From Bradyrhizobium sp. LTSP885 (lineage in GTDB: Bacteria; Pseudomonadota; Alphaproteobacteria; Rhizobiales; Xanthobacteraceae), in assembly GCF_000938305.1 (NCBI RefSeq), contig NZ_JYMT01000010.1:91475-155474 (forward strand): DNA of 64,000 bases. The letters are read 5' to 3'. A program made the translations under genes and the position numbers. The notes under the pieces are model-generated. The model was not told the DNA's origin, did no database searches, and saw only the letters and a list, made by a program, of their open reading frames with translations. Within the stretch, counting starts at the first letter, position 1; the number at the start of each line of letters is the position of its first letter. This document shows, in pieces, positions 37,901 through 46,719 of this stretch.

Positions 37901-38290
37901 TCACGGCGTCGGCGGCTGGCGGAATTCGATCGCCTGATCGTCCGCGGTCAGCGTATCGCGAGACGCAGCAAGTGCAGACGATGCGTCTGTATCGTCGCCG
38001 ATGATCGAACCGGTGTGGTCGGGCGCCTTCTTGTCGGTGATGATCTTGTAGAGCTTGCGCGCACCGTCGGTCGCGCGCAGGCCGATTGCCGTGGCGGCCT
38101 GGCCGCCAACCTCGCAGGCGGCGGGTTGACGCTTGCAGAACTGCCCCATGTCACCAACGGCCGCGGTGGCGGCCGACACCGCTTCCGACGCGCTGATCTG
38201 CGGCGTCTTGTCCGTTTCAGGTGTTTTGTCCCTCGGCAGCAGCACGAGCACGAGCCCGAGCCAGAATGCCATTCGGAGCAGGAAAAACAT
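37901..38290 (-). CDS. DUF5330 membrane-anchored protein
   Basis: 129 aa. N-terminal hydrophobic helix (FFLLRMAFWLGLVLVLLP) and a soluble domain with two cysteines in GQFCKRQPAACEVG, matching the DUF5330 family of rhizobia; function unknown. The rest is Ala/Thr/Asp-rich without motif. Probably periplasmic, anchored or cleaved at the N terminus. Lies 90 bases upstream of sufE on the same strand. Confidence 0.8.
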   Translation of the reverse strand: MFFLLRMAFWLGLVLVLLPRDKTPETDKTPQISASEAVSAATAAVGDMGQFCKRQPAACEVGGQAATAIGLRATDGARKLYKIITDKKAPDHTGSIIGDDTDASSALAASRDTLTADDQAIEFRQPPTP

Positions 38291-38720
38291 GGCGCGATCC
38301 CGGTCGTCTATCTTGTCTTTTGCTTCATAGCGGTCGATGCCGCAGTTGGCTCAGGAGTAGCATCGGTCGATAAATCGGAAGTATCTGCATTGAGGTAAAA
38401 TCGGCGAAAAATCGCTGAAAATGCGCCTGATTTGATTCGGCGTAAATTTTCGATTGATAGCGTCCCGGCGGTCCGGATCTGCGGCGTGCGCCACGTCCAC
38501 CATTTCGAAACCATAGATCATCACATCCGGAAACCTGTCGTTCACCATCCCCGACAAATGGCCGGCCGACAACGCGCCAAAGCCTGGCGAATGCACGGTG
38601 TTTAGTGGCGGGCGGCCGGGCCTTAGCGTTCGCTTAAGTTCGCTCTGACACGTTGGCCCGTAATCACCAAGGAGGCGTTCCGGCGCGTCTGTCTGACGAT
38701 CAAGCCGAGGCGCGAGTGCT
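38291..38720. other. Divergent intergenic region without a supported gene
   Basis: 430 bases between DUF5330 and the sensor kinase genes. A minus-strand frame of 81 codons (38351-38596) exists, but its composition and lack of ribosome site do not support it. No repeat or RNA recognised. Confidence 0.45.
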
Positions 38721-40538
38721 GTGAGTGTTTTGAGTCTGATCCGCGACTGCCTCGATGCGCTGCTGCACCCGTCGGCACGCTATGATGCGCTGACACGTGC
38801 ACGCCATCGCGCCTTCATGGCGCCGCGGCTGCTCGGCAGCCTGGCGGCGTTCGCGGCCTTCCCGGCCTATCTTGCGATGCGCGGCGCGCCCTCGGCGATT
38901 GAGGCCGCGGCGTTCGCCTGGCTGATCGCACCGATCCTGCTGTCATGGTTCCTGTCGCGCACCGGCCGCTATGACGGCGCGCATCTGCTGTCGTCGCTGG
39001 CGCTCGCCGGTCTCGTGATGACCATCGCGGCCACGACCGGCGGAATAGCTTCGTTCGCGGCCGTATGGCTCGTGGTGATTCCGATCGAGGCGGCGCTATC
39101 GGCCTCCAGGCGCGTGGTCGCATTTGCGTTCGCACTGGCGATGATCTGCGCCGCGCTGCTGACCGTGCTCGGATTCTACCACGTCCTGCCGGCGGCCGAT
39201 CCCGGCATCGCGGCGAACGGGATGCTGGCCGGCTTCGGCGTGGTGTCGGCGACATTCTATGCGGCCGGGCTCGCCTTTGGCGCGGAGTCGCTGGCGCGCA
39301 CCAGCGTGGCGCTGCTCTATGTCGAGGAAGAGCGCTATCGCCTGCTTGCGCACAATATGAGCGACGTGTTGTCGCGGCACAGCCGCAACGGTGCGGTGTG
39401 TTTCATTTCGCCGGCGGCCGAGATCATGCTCGGTGCATCGGCATCGCGGCTGCTGGGCCACGGCCTGTTCGACCGCGTTCACGTCGCCGATCGGCCGGCC
39501 TACCTTACCGCGCTGTCGGATGCCGCACGCGGCGGCGAGTCGCGCAGCGTCGAATTCCGCCTGCGCCGCGATACTGCGCGGGGCCAGACCGCCGCCGCCG
39601 AGTTCATCTGGGCCGAGATGCGCTGCCGTCCGCTCGATCAGACCCAAGGCGAAGCCGAGGTCGTCGCCGTGATCCGTGATGTCACCGATCGCAAGGTGCA
39701 GGAGCAGGCGCTGGAGCTGGCACGAACGGCCGCCGAACAGGCGGATGCGTCGAAGACGCGCTTCCTGGCCACCATGAGCCACGAATTGCGGACGCCGCTC
39801 AATGCCATCATCGGCTTCTCGGAGATGATCACGCAGGAGGACGTCCTCGGGCTCGATGCCGCGCGCCGCAAGGAGTATGCGCAACTTATCAACGACTCCG
39901 GGCAGCATTTGCTGTCGGTGGTCAACGGCATCCTCGACATGTCGAAGATGGAGTCCGGCAATTTCGAGATTTCCGCGGAGCCGTTCGCGCCGCGGCCGGC
40001 GTTGCTCAATTGCTGCAACTTGCTGGCGCTCAAGGCGCGCGAGAACGGCGTCGATCTGGTGACCCGCGTCCCCGATGAGCTGCCGGTCGTGAACGGCGAT
40101 CCGCGCGCGTTCAAGCAGATCCTGCTCAATCTCGTCTCCAACGCCATCAAGTTCACCGAGCGCGGTGGCAAGGTGACGGTATCGGCGGCGGTCGAGGGAT
40201 CGCGGCTGTTGCTGCGTGTTTCGGACACCGGGGTCGGCATTGCGGCTGATGACCTCAAGCGGATCGGCGATCCGTTCTTCCAGGCCGGCAAGACCTACCA
40301 GCGCCGGCATGAGGGCACAGGTCTCGGCCTCTCGATCGTGAAGGGGCTGGTCGGTCTCCACCATGGCGAGTTGAACGTGGAGAGCAAGGTCGGCGAGGGC
40401 ACCACCGTGTCGGTCGCGCTGCCGCTGGCGTTCACGCCGCAGGTAGAGGCCGAACCATCAAGCAATGTCTCGACCCTGAAGCCGGCGTTGCGGTCCGGAC
40501 TACAAGAGCAAGCCCATCAGGTGAAGAAAAGTGCCTAG
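38721..40538 (+). CDS. PAS-domain membrane sensor histidine kinase (DivJ/PleC-like)
   Basis: 605 aa. Six or so transmembrane helices (about 30-195), a PAS domain (about 205-335, ending VVAVIRDVTDRK), the dimerisation/phosphorylation helix with His354 in MSHELRTPLNAIIGFSEM, and an ATPase domain with N box (ILLNLVSNAIKFT), G1 (DTGVGI) and G2 (GTGLGLSIVKGL). The sequence style around His354 is that of kinases acting on DivK in the alphaproteobacterial cell-cycle pathway, but this cannot be proven here. GTG 38721 with GAGG upstream. The next gene overlaps by 8 bases. Confidence 0.92.
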   Translation: MSVLSLIRDCLDALLHPSARYDALTRARHRAFMAPRLLGSLAAFAAFPAYLAMRGAPSAIEAAAFAWLIAPILLSWFLSRTGRYDGAHLLSSLALAGLVMTIAATTGGIASFAAVWLVVIPIEAALSASRRVVAFAFALAMICAALLTVLGFYHVLPAADPGIAANGMLAGFGVVSATFYAAGLAFGAESLARTSVALLYVEEERYRLLAHNMSDVLSRHSRNGAVCFISPAAEIMLGASASRLLGHGLFDRVHVADRPAYLTALSDAARGGESRSVEFRLRRDTARGQTAAAEFIWAEMRCRPLDQTQGEAEVVAVIRDVTDRKVQEQALELARTAAEQADASKTRFLATMSHELRTPLNAIIGFSEMITQEDVLGLDAARRKEYAQLINDSGQHLLSVVNGILDMSKMESGNFEISAEPFAPRPALLNCCNLLALKARENGVDLVTRVPDELPVVNGDPRAFKQILLNLVSNAIKFTERGGKVTVSAAVEGSRLLLRVSDTGVGIAADDLKRIGDPFFQAGKTYQRRHEGTGLGLSIVKGLVGLHHGELNVESKVGEGTTVSVALPLAFTPQVEAEPSSNVSTLKPALRSGLQEQAHQVKKSA

Positions 40539-41277
40539 ACAGACTTTGGACGATGATGAAACGCCACGGCGTCGCCGCGGCGCCAAGGCGGTGGCGATCG
40601 AGGCCGAGGCAGAACGCGGTCTCGCCCTGCGCGTGTTGTTGCACAGCCCGAAGGACATGGTCGCGGGTGTTCTGGCCGCGGCTGCCATTGTCGCGATCCT
40701 GACCAACGCGCTGTTCCTGCAAGCGGGCCGCCATCCGTCGCCGATGTTCGGCGGTTCCGTTGTCACACTGCCTCCGCCGGCTCCGGTCGCAGCCATCGCC
40801 AGCCCGATCCCGCGTCCGCGGCCGATCGAAGCCGCACGGCCGGTCGAGCCTGTAGTCACCGAGCAGCCGAAACCGGCTGAGACCAAGCCGGTGGAGATGA
40901 AGCCGGTCGAGGCCAAATCGGTGGAAGCCAAATCGTCCGACGCCAAGCCTTCCGATCCCAAGCCTTTTGATCCCATGACCAGCCTGGTGATGAAATCGAC
41001 CAGCGCGGCGCCCGTTGCGGCGCCGTCCAACGTTTTGCGTCCGCCGGCATCGATCCCGACCTCGAATTTGAACGCGGCCGGAAAGAAGATCGCGGCGGTC
41101 CAGCGCGCGCTGACCGAATACGGCTATGGCCAGCTCAAGCCAACCGGCGCCATCGGAGCGGACACGCAGGCCGCGATCGCCAAGTTCGAGCGTGCGCGCA
41201 AGCTGCCGGTGACCGGACAGATGTCCGACCGCCTTGTCCACGAGCTCACCGTGATGATCGGCCATCCGATCGACTAA
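40531..41277 (+). CDS. Membrane-anchored peptidoglycan-binding-domain protein
   Basis: 248 aa. Cytoplasmic Arg-rich start, one transmembrane helix (about residues 42-64), a Pro/Lys/Glu-rich linker with repeated KPVE/KSVE/KPSD units (about 105-150), and a C-terminal PG_binding_1 domain (AAGKKIAAVQRALTEYGYGQLKPTGAIGADTQAAIAKFERARKLPVTGQMSDRLVHEL). It should span from membrane to cell wall. GTG 40531 overlaps the kinase stop by 8 bases, so expression is coupled; this suggests wall status is linked to the kinase (inference). Confidence 0.88.
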   Translation: MPRQTLDDDETPRRRRGAKAVAIEAEAERGLALRVLLHSPKDMVAGVLAAAAIVAILTNALFLQAGRHPSPMFGGSVVTLPPPAPVAAIASPIPRPRPIEAARPVEPVVTEQPKPAETKPVEMKPVEAKSVEAKSSDAKPSDPKPFDPMTSLVMKSTSAAPVAAPSNVLRPPASIPTSNLNAAGKKIAAVQRALTEYGYGQLKPTGAIGADTQAAIAKFERARKLPVTGQMSDRLVHELTVMIGHPID

Positions 41278-41290
41278 CTTCATCCTCCTC

Positions 41291-41380
41291 CGTCATGGCC
41301 GGGCTTGACCCGGCCATCTACGTCTTTCTTGCGATCGGTAGCGAAGACGTGGATGCCCGGGACAAGCCCGGGCATGACGA
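41291..41380. repeat. Dispersed inverted-repeat element
   Basis: Outer ends CGTCATGGCCGGGCTTGACC and its near-inverse GACAAGCCCGGGCATGACG flank a centre with ACGTCT/AGACGT arms. This type of element is frequent in Bradyrhizobium and is often mis-annotated as a short protein starting MAGLDPAI. It lies between convergent genes. Confidence 0.8.
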
Positions 41381-41393
41381 GCTAAGGGCGTCT

Positions 41394-43037
41394 TCAGGCG
41401 ATCTCCCCAAGCAGCACCTCTCTGACGTCGTCGGAGAACATCTTCTTGCGCCCCCCAATCAGGATCCATTCCGGATCGTCGTGATCCGGAATGGCGCGGG
41501 GCATGCCGTGATCGAGCAAGGCCTGCGCGCAGCCGGCCCAATCTCCGCCTTCGACGGGCTCGTTGCAGGACGCCCATGAGAGGCTGCCGGATGCGTTGTC
41601 GCCGAAGCCGTGCTGCTCCGTCCATCGTGCGCCGTGCTCAAGCAGGAATCGCGTCAATCCGGCATCGCCACGGAACACCGCATGATTGAGCGCCGATGCA
41701 TCCCAGTCGCCGCCGCGCGCCGTGATGGGCCAGCCGAGCCGGACCATCAGCCGTACGCCGGCACCATCACCTGCCGCGGCGAGCTCGGGAAGTAGACGCA
41801 ACTGCTGAGCTGAAAGTGCGCCAGGAAGGTCGGGTCGTTCGGCCTGGATGCGGCGCGCTTCGCGCTCATCGCCGCTGGCGCAAGCGGCAACGAACCGCTC
41901 GTCGTCGGGAAGCGCCTCGGCACCGGTTCGCTGGCGCAGCAGGTCGGCGACGTCGGTCAGCCCGAATTGCAGCGCGAACCTGTAGGCGGTGAGGCCGTTG
42001 GGCGTCGTGATGGACGGATTTGCTCCGGCGTCAAGCAAGGTCGCGATGCAACGGCGCGACCGTCGCCGCCGGATCGCCCACATCAGGGGCGAGCCGCATT
42101 CAGTCAGCGGCGCGTTACCGGCGGGCTCGTTCGGATCGCCGCCGTGCCGCAGCAGCAATTCAAGCGCGGCGACGTTCTCGCCGTCGAGCACCTTGTACAT
42201 CGCGTTGGTGCCCGCGATGCGAGCGCCATGCTCGAGCAGAACGCTTGTGGTTACGAAGGCCTCCAGCGAATGATACAGCGACTCGTTGTCATCGGGATTG
42301 GCGCCCGCTTCGAGCAGCAGCTTCGTCAGCTCCAGATCGTGGTTGCGCCCGGCCGCGCCATAAAGCGCCGACAGCGGATTGCTATCGTCGGGCTCGCTCA
42401 GTGAGCCCGGCGGCCAGCGGCTGCTGATGTGCTGATTGGGATCGGCGCCAACCCGCAGCAGAAGGCGCGCACAGCGATGCAGGCGCGCACAAAACTCCGG
42501 AATCTTCAGCAGGCTGGAATGCGTGACGGCGACGAGTGGCGGCAATTTCAGCGGCCCGCCCGGACGATTGACCCAGGCGGGATCATCAGCCGCGGCCTGT
42601 CGTACCTTGTCTTCATCGCCAATGGCGCAGGCGATATAGGGATCGTCAGCGGCGAGATCGGGGTCTTCGGCAAGCATCCGCGCGGCCACCCGCGGATGGG
42701 CGCGATTGGTGGTGCCGCCAGTGTCGCCCTCGTAGACCAGCTGGAGCCAACGCAACACGCGCTCGTCCTTGCTCTTGCCGGGCGGCGATTGCGCCTCGAC
42801 GTAGCGTCTCAGGTCCTGCCACGAGGCGAAACCAAGATCGCGCGCCACGCAGGACTGCGCGTCGTGGAGCCGAAGATTGAGCGCGGCGATCTCGGTGTCG
42901 CTGCGTCCGGCCGCCACCGGCAGCGTATGCCGGAAACGGGCAAGGGCCTCCGGGGCCTGTCGCCGGTAAAGGCGAATAAGCTCCTTGGCCTGCTTCTTCA
43001 GATGTTCGAGATTCAATCGCGCGGGCGACCGGTCCAT
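41394..43037 (-). CDS. Ankyrin-repeat protein
   Basis: 547 aa, no signal or membrane segment. N-terminal domain (LEHLKKQAKELIRLYRRQAPEALARFRHTLP ... DAQSCVARDLGFASWQDLRRYVEA) is the helical domain that precedes ankyrins in a family of bacterial proteins. At least seven ankyrin-type units follow (for example GRNHDLELTKLLLEAGANPDDN, ENVAALELLLRHGGDPNEPAG, SRRCIATLLDAGANPSITTPNG, GDAGLTRFLLEHGARW). A protein-binding role is likely; partner unknown. ATG 43037 has GGAGG upstream; the frame is open 44 codons further but lacks similarity. Confidence 0.88.
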   Translation of the reverse strand: MDRSPARLNLEHLKKQAKELIRLYRRQAPEALARFRHTLPVAAGRSDTEIAALNLRLHDAQSCVARDLGFASWQDLRRYVEAQSPPGKSKDERVLRWLQLVYEGDTGGTTNRAHPRVAARMLAEDPDLAADDPYIACAIGDEDKVRQAAADDPAWVNRPGGPLKLPPLVAVTHSSLLKIPEFCARLHRCARLLLRVGADPNQHISSRWPPGSLSEPDDSNPLSALYGAAGRNHDLELTKLLLEAGANPDDNESLYHSLEAFVTTSVLLEHGARIAGTNAMYKVLDGENVAALELLLRHGGDPNEPAGNAPLTECGSPLMWAIRRRRSRRCIATLLDAGANPSITTPNGLTAYRFALQFGLTDVADLLRQRTGAEALPDDERFVAACASGDEREARRIQAERPDLPGALSAQQLRLLPELAAAGDGAGVRLMVRLGWPITARGGDWDASALNHAVFRGDAGLTRFLLEHGARWTEQHGFGDNASGSLSWASCNEPVEGGDWAGCAQALLDHGMPRAIPDHDDPEWILIGGRKKMFSDDVREVLLGEIA

Positions 43038-43257
43038 GGAAAACCTCCGTGCATGGATCGCCGATGGTCCACAAAACCGGCTGCACAAAGGCTGGATTGG
43101 CCGCTCAGTCGCTACAAGTGGGTTCGACCCTTCCCGTGGACCCGGGTGCGGCTTGTACCGCGACCTCAAGGATACGAGTGGCTGACGCGGCGGTCAACCG
43201 GCGAGGTTGCCGTCGACGATTGGACGGAGCTGTGCTGCTGGCCTATAGGATCGGCGC

Positions 43258-43602
43258 ATGCGATTGAAATCGAGCATTTGGGTGGCTGCCTATCTGCGCC
43301 GCTGCCAGACTGAAGGTGTCTTCGGCGCCGTCTCCAGGAGGGGCGCGGAGGAGGCCGGTGCCGTGTTCGTCAAAGTGGCGCTGATGGACGGCAACGCGAT
43401 GCTCTATGCGCCCGCACCACAGACCGTCTATGACGACAGCCGACCGGCTGAGCGGCTGTTTTTACCGATTGCACCGCAGCCGGTGCCCGAGCCATCCATC
43501 GACGAGCGCTTGGCCAAGGAAGTCCGCTTCGATCCGGACGCGTGGATCGTCGAAACCGAGGATCGCGCCGGGCGGCATTTTCTCGATCTCGCGAAGAATT
43601 AG
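43258..43602 (+). CDS. DUF1491 family protein
   Basis: 114 aa, small soluble alphaproteobacterial protein of unknown function. Typical opening RLKSSIWVAAYLRRCQTEGVFGAVSRRGAEEAGAVFVKV and C-terminal FDPDAWIVETEDRAGRHFLDL. ATG 43258 with TAGGA upstream. Its stop is 3 bases from the end of the convergent DUF2336 gene. Confidence 0.88.
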   Translation: MRLKSSIWVAAYLRRCQTEGVFGAVSRRGAEEAGAVFVKVALMDGNAMLYAPAPQTVYDDSRPAERLFLPIAPQPVPEPSIDERLAKEVRFDPDAWIVETEDRAGRHFLDLAKN

Positions 43603-43605
43603 CTT

Positions 43606-44571
43606 TCAGGACTTCTGACTGCGGACGGCAGGCGCGCTGCCGGGCTGCACCGCCGGGCGCGTCTGCGACGCAGCCGCTCGCACGCGCTGACGCTCGTCGT
43701 CATACAGCGAGGAGCGGAATTTGGCGCGCGCGACCGCCATGGTCGAACCGCGCCATGCCGCCAGTATTACGAGCGCCGAGCGCTCACTCAGGCGATCGTA
43801 GAGCCGCGACAGCCGATAGACATAGTTGACCGACGCCCCGGCTTCCGGATTGAGAAACATCAGGATGCGCTGGAACGCGGCGCCGGACATTTCGAGCGCG
43901 CGCATCGCGCAGGCGAGCGGTTCTCCGCCGGCATCGTCCACGACCTGTGCTGCGATCCGCGTTGGCAGGATCAGCGCATCGCCGAGTTCGAGCGTGAAGT
44001 TCTCGATGTCCTCGGCAAACGCGGCCATCTCCAGGATATGGATTGCGCGTGCGGCGCGGGCGGAAGGAATCCGCGCGGCGGCCTTCAGCGGCGTCTCCTC
44101 CAGATTGTGCAGGATCTGCGCGCGCTCGCTGGCGCTGGCGGCAAAGAACATGTCGGAGATTTCGGCGGCATCGTTCGGCCGCATCGCCAGGCTCGCTGCC
44201 ATCCGCAACTCCGCCTCCGTTGGCACTCTGACCGACGGGGTAGGAGACGCGGGAGCAGGTATCGGTGAGGCCGCGGGCATCGGGTGGTGCGGATCGGCGC
44301 GCCTCAGCCCGAACTTATCCAGGATTTGGACCGGTGTTGCCGGATAGATCGACAGCCGCGCGCGCACCGCGGCGCGGGTCGCGTCATCGACCTCGTCGAT
44401 CAGGCGGGATGTCAGCTCGACGAACTGTCGCTCCTCGTCGGCGGAGTGGGCGCTTGCCTGCACGTAAAGGTCTGTCAGTACACGCAGCAGCGTGGGGCGA
44501 ATGTCGACGCCCTCGCGGCGCGAGAGCGTCAACAACCCATCGAGACCCGGAAATGGTGGAGCAGCGCTCAT
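43606..44571 (-). CDS. DUF2336 domain protein, second copy in window
   Basis: 321 aa, all-helical, cytoplasmic. Opening LDGLLTLSRREGVDIRPTLLRVLTDLYVQ, a Pro/Ala linker, then LRMAASLAMRPNDAAEISDMFFAASASERAQILHNLEETP and a long helical block. It shows the DUF2336 layout but is clearly diverged from the copy at 10579-11685. No partner gene is coupled; function unknown. Confidence 0.78.
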   Translation of the reverse strand: MSAAPPFPGLDGLLTLSRREGVDIRPTLLRVLTDLYVQASAHSADEERQFVELTSRLIDEVDDATRAAVRARLSIYPATPVQILDKFGLRRADPHHPMPAASPIPAPASPTPSVRVPTEAELRMAASLAMRPNDAAEISDMFFAASASERAQILHNLEETPLKAAARIPSARAARAIHILEMAAFAEDIENFTLELGDALILPTRIAAQVVDDAGGEPLACAMRALEMSGAAFQRILMFLNPEAGASVNYVYRLSRLYDRLSERSALVILAAWRGSTMAVARAKFRSSLYDDERQRVRAAASQTRPAVQPGSAPAVRSQKS

Positions 44572-44828
44572 CTGAGGCGTGTACGCGACTTGGATATCGA
44601 TTCGAGTTTGAAAACCTTGTGAAAGCGAGCCTACGCAGGCTGCTTTAAGAGCTGGTTAAGGAAAACAAGCCGTGAAGGCGAATGCTGCAATTTGCGCGTG
44701 TCAAATAGGGCACAGCGCCACATCCGTAACCGCCCGTGTCAGCGGTTTAAGATGTCATTAACCATACGCGTTCTTAACTCAGGCCGTCGCAGGGCAAATC
44801 ATGTCCCGTGCGCCAGAGAGAACGGAAC

Positions 44829-45023
44829 ATGGGCACCATCATTGAATTTCCGGCGGATGCGGCTACGCGGCGGCCGAGCATGATGGAGGTCGCCGGCGAA
44901 AGCATGGGGACCGTGCTGATCCTTCCCGTCGTTCGGATCGAGCGTGCCGCCGATGAAACCGGCGGTGGTCGCGGACCGGAAGAGGGGACAGCACCTGGAC
45001 GCCGTCGCCGTCGGCGCTCCTGA
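44829..45023 (+). CDS. Small conserved protein of unknown function
   Basis: 64 aa, starting MGTIIEFPADAATRRPSMMEV, followed by a hydrophobic stretch (SMGTVLILPVVRIERA) and a basic tail (GRRRRRRS). The opening MGTIIEFPA is one I recall from Bradyrhizobium hypotheticals. GAGAACGGA stands before ATG 44829; a start at 44808 is possible. Its TGA overlaps the ATG of the lipoprotein gene (TGATG), so the two are translationally coupled. Confidence 0.65.
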   Translation: MGTIIEFPADAATRRPSMMEVAGESMGTVLILPVVRIERAADETGGGRGPEEGTAPGRRRRRRS

Positions 45024-45775
45024 TGCGGATCACTGATCGGCGGCCATTCCCGGCGCTGATGCTGCTGTTGGCAGGCGCCGCGCTTGGCGGCTGCAGCGGT
45101 GGCGATTTCGGCCGCACCCGTAGCGATCTTCGCAACGACGACATGCATCGCTGGCTCGGCGCCGAGGCGACCGGCAGTATCGGCATGAAGGCCTCGCAGT
45201 TCCAACTCACTGACAATGAGCGACAACTGCGCGATCTCGCCTACCAGTTCATCGAGCCGCCGCTGTCGCGCCCGGCATGGAAGAGTGTGTTCGGCGATTA
45301 CCAGACGCTGCCGTCGCCGTGGCGCCAGAAGGTGGTGTTCGATCGCACGGCCTATGGCCGCAACCTGATCGACGAGCCGCATCGCTCGTTTGCCTCGCGT
45401 TACTCGCTCCTGATCGATCACGTCCGCGACGACATCACCCGCTTCGAGCCGTTCTTCGCCACGGCGATCCGGGTGATCGAACTCGACCGCAAGCGCAATA
45501 CCAGCCTCACCATGATCTCGGACCTGTCGCCGCGCGAGCGCACTGATGCGACCGCGCGCATGGAAGAGAACACGCTGATCGTGCAGTGGGTCCAGGAAAG
45601 CCTGGAGCGGCGGATCTCGTCCTATCGCTGGGCGCTGGAGCGGCTGGTGATCCAGGCGCCCGACAGCATGGCGGCCGACGCCGACCGCCAGATCGGCGAG
45701 CTCGCCCGGCTCACGGCCAATCCGCCGATTGCCTCTGCGCCGGTCGCAGGCCACGCGGTGGTGTCGAAGGGCTAG
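45023..45775 (+). CDS. Lipoprotein of unknown function
   Basis: 250 aa. Signal peptide with lipobox LGGC (PALMLLLAGAALGGC), so anchored by lipid at Cys24. The mature part is highly helical and charged (DDMHRWLGAEATGSIGMKASQFQLTDNERQLRDLAYQFI through VIELDRKRNTSLTMI), with no catalytic motif. Overlaps the 64-aa gene by one base at its start and the convergent LysR gene at its stop. The family looks restricted to Bradyrhizobium and relatives (from memory). Confidence 0.8.
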   Translation: MRITDRRPFPALMLLLAGAALGGCSGGDFGRTRSDLRNDDMHRWLGAEATGSIGMKASQFQLTDNERQLRDLAYQFIEPPLSRPAWKSVFGDYQTLPSPWRQKVVFDRTAYGRNLIDEPHRSFASRYSLLIDHVRDDITRFEPFFATAIRVIELDRKRNTSLTMISDLSPRERTDATARMEENTLIVQWVQESLERRISSYRWALERLVIQAPDSMAADADRQIGELARLTANPPIASAPVAGHAVVSKG

Positions 45776-46626
45776 GCTCGCTTCGCTTTCAACGCCGCTG
45801 GTCTGGTTTTCGTCTGTTGCCGCGGCAACGTCGCAATGAACTTCTTCAGCGCGTCCGACGGCGGGCGGCCCGAGGAATAGGCGAGCCCGACCTGGCGCGT
45901 CACATCGATCTCGATCGGGCGCACCGCGACATCGGGATTGCCGCGCGCCACCCCTTCGGGGACGATCGCGACTCCGACCCCGGCCGCAACCAGTGCCATT
46001 GCCCACTCCTCCGATTCCGCGATCGCCACCGGCTTGCGCGGCGGTGCGGCGCGACGGAAGAACTCCTGCTGCTCGCAGTGACAGCGATCGATCATCGGCA
46101 CGCCGGCGAAGTCGGAGGTCCGGAGCTTGTCCTTGAGCGTCAGCGGATGTGCCGGCGGCAGCGCCGCCACGTAACGCTCGGTCCACAGCGGGATGAAATG
46201 CTCGCCGGCGCCGACGATGGTCTTCGAGACGATCCGCGCATCGGCCTTCTCGTTGGCCCCGACCAGCCGCAGCGCGAGATCGGGTTTGCCGGTCAGCGGC
46301 TTCAGCAGTGCGATCGTTCGTGCCTGATCGAGCGTACGCATCAGGCCGAGCGTCAGCGCGCATTGGGTTGCAGGCTTGCGGAACAGGTTCCGGGCGGCGT
46401 CTGCCTCGTCGATGATGCGGCGTGCGACGCTGTGGAATTGCGCGGCGGACTCGGTCGGCGCCATGCCCTTCTTGTGGCGGATGAACAGCGTGGTGCCGAG
46501 TTCGGCCTCGAGATGGGTGATCGCAGCCGAGATCGACGGCTGCGAGATGAAGCAGCGCTTGGCGGCGGCGGTCAGGTTGCGCTCCCTGTACACCGCCGCG
46601 AAATAGCGGAGTTCGCGGATATCCAT
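45772..46626 (-). CDS. LysR-family transcriptional regulator
   Basis: 284 aa. N-terminal winged helix-turn-helix (MDIRELRYFAAVYRERNLTAAAKRCFISQPSISAAITHLEAELG) and a C-terminal substrate-binding domain (LALRLVGANEKADARIV, MALVAAGVGVAIVPEGVA). Divergent from the MBL-fold hydrolase gene, the classical LysR arrangement, with an inverted-repeat operator candidate overlapping its start codon. It probably controls the hydrolase gene and itself (inference). Effector unknown. Confidence 0.92.
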   Translation of the reverse strand: MDIRELRYFAAVYRERNLTAAAKRCFISQPSISAAITHLEAELGTTLFIRHKKGMAPTESAAQFHSVARRIIDEADAARNLFRKPATQCALTLGLMRTLDQARTIALLKPLTGKPDLALRLVGANEKADARIVSKTIVGAGEHFIPLWTERYVAALPPAHPLTLKDKLRTSDFAGVPMIDRCHCEQQEFFRRAAPPRKPVAIAESEEWAMALVAAGVGVAIVPEGVARGNPDVAVRPIEIDVTRQVGLAYSSGRPPSDALKKFIATLPRQQTKTRPAALKAKRA

Positions 46627-46650
46627 AGGCCTGTCCTATCGAGGAGATAG
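46625..46650. promoter_or_regulatory. Candidate LysR operator (overlapping inverted repeats)
   Basis: ATAGG 46625-46629 with CCTAT 46635-46639, which fits the LysR T-N11-A pattern (TAGG-N5-CCTA), and CTATC 46636-46640 with GATAG 46646-46650. A further ACCTAT half-site is at 46665-46670. Lies at the lysR start, in the divergent promoter region. Confidence 0.5.
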
Positions 46651-46719
46651 CTAGACAATATTTTACCTATGATACGGCGGATGGCAAGCCAAGCGCTGAT
46701 CTCAGCAGAGGGCTTTGTC

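Noticed and set aside
38351..38596. 81-codon minus-strand frame between DUF5330 and the kinase
   Set aside because: No ribosome site, no recognisable similarity, unusual composition.
41295..41579. Short open frame starting MAGLDPAIYVF
   Set aside because: The start is encoded by a dispersed inverted-repeat element and the rest overlaps the ankyrin gene; a known type of false gene.
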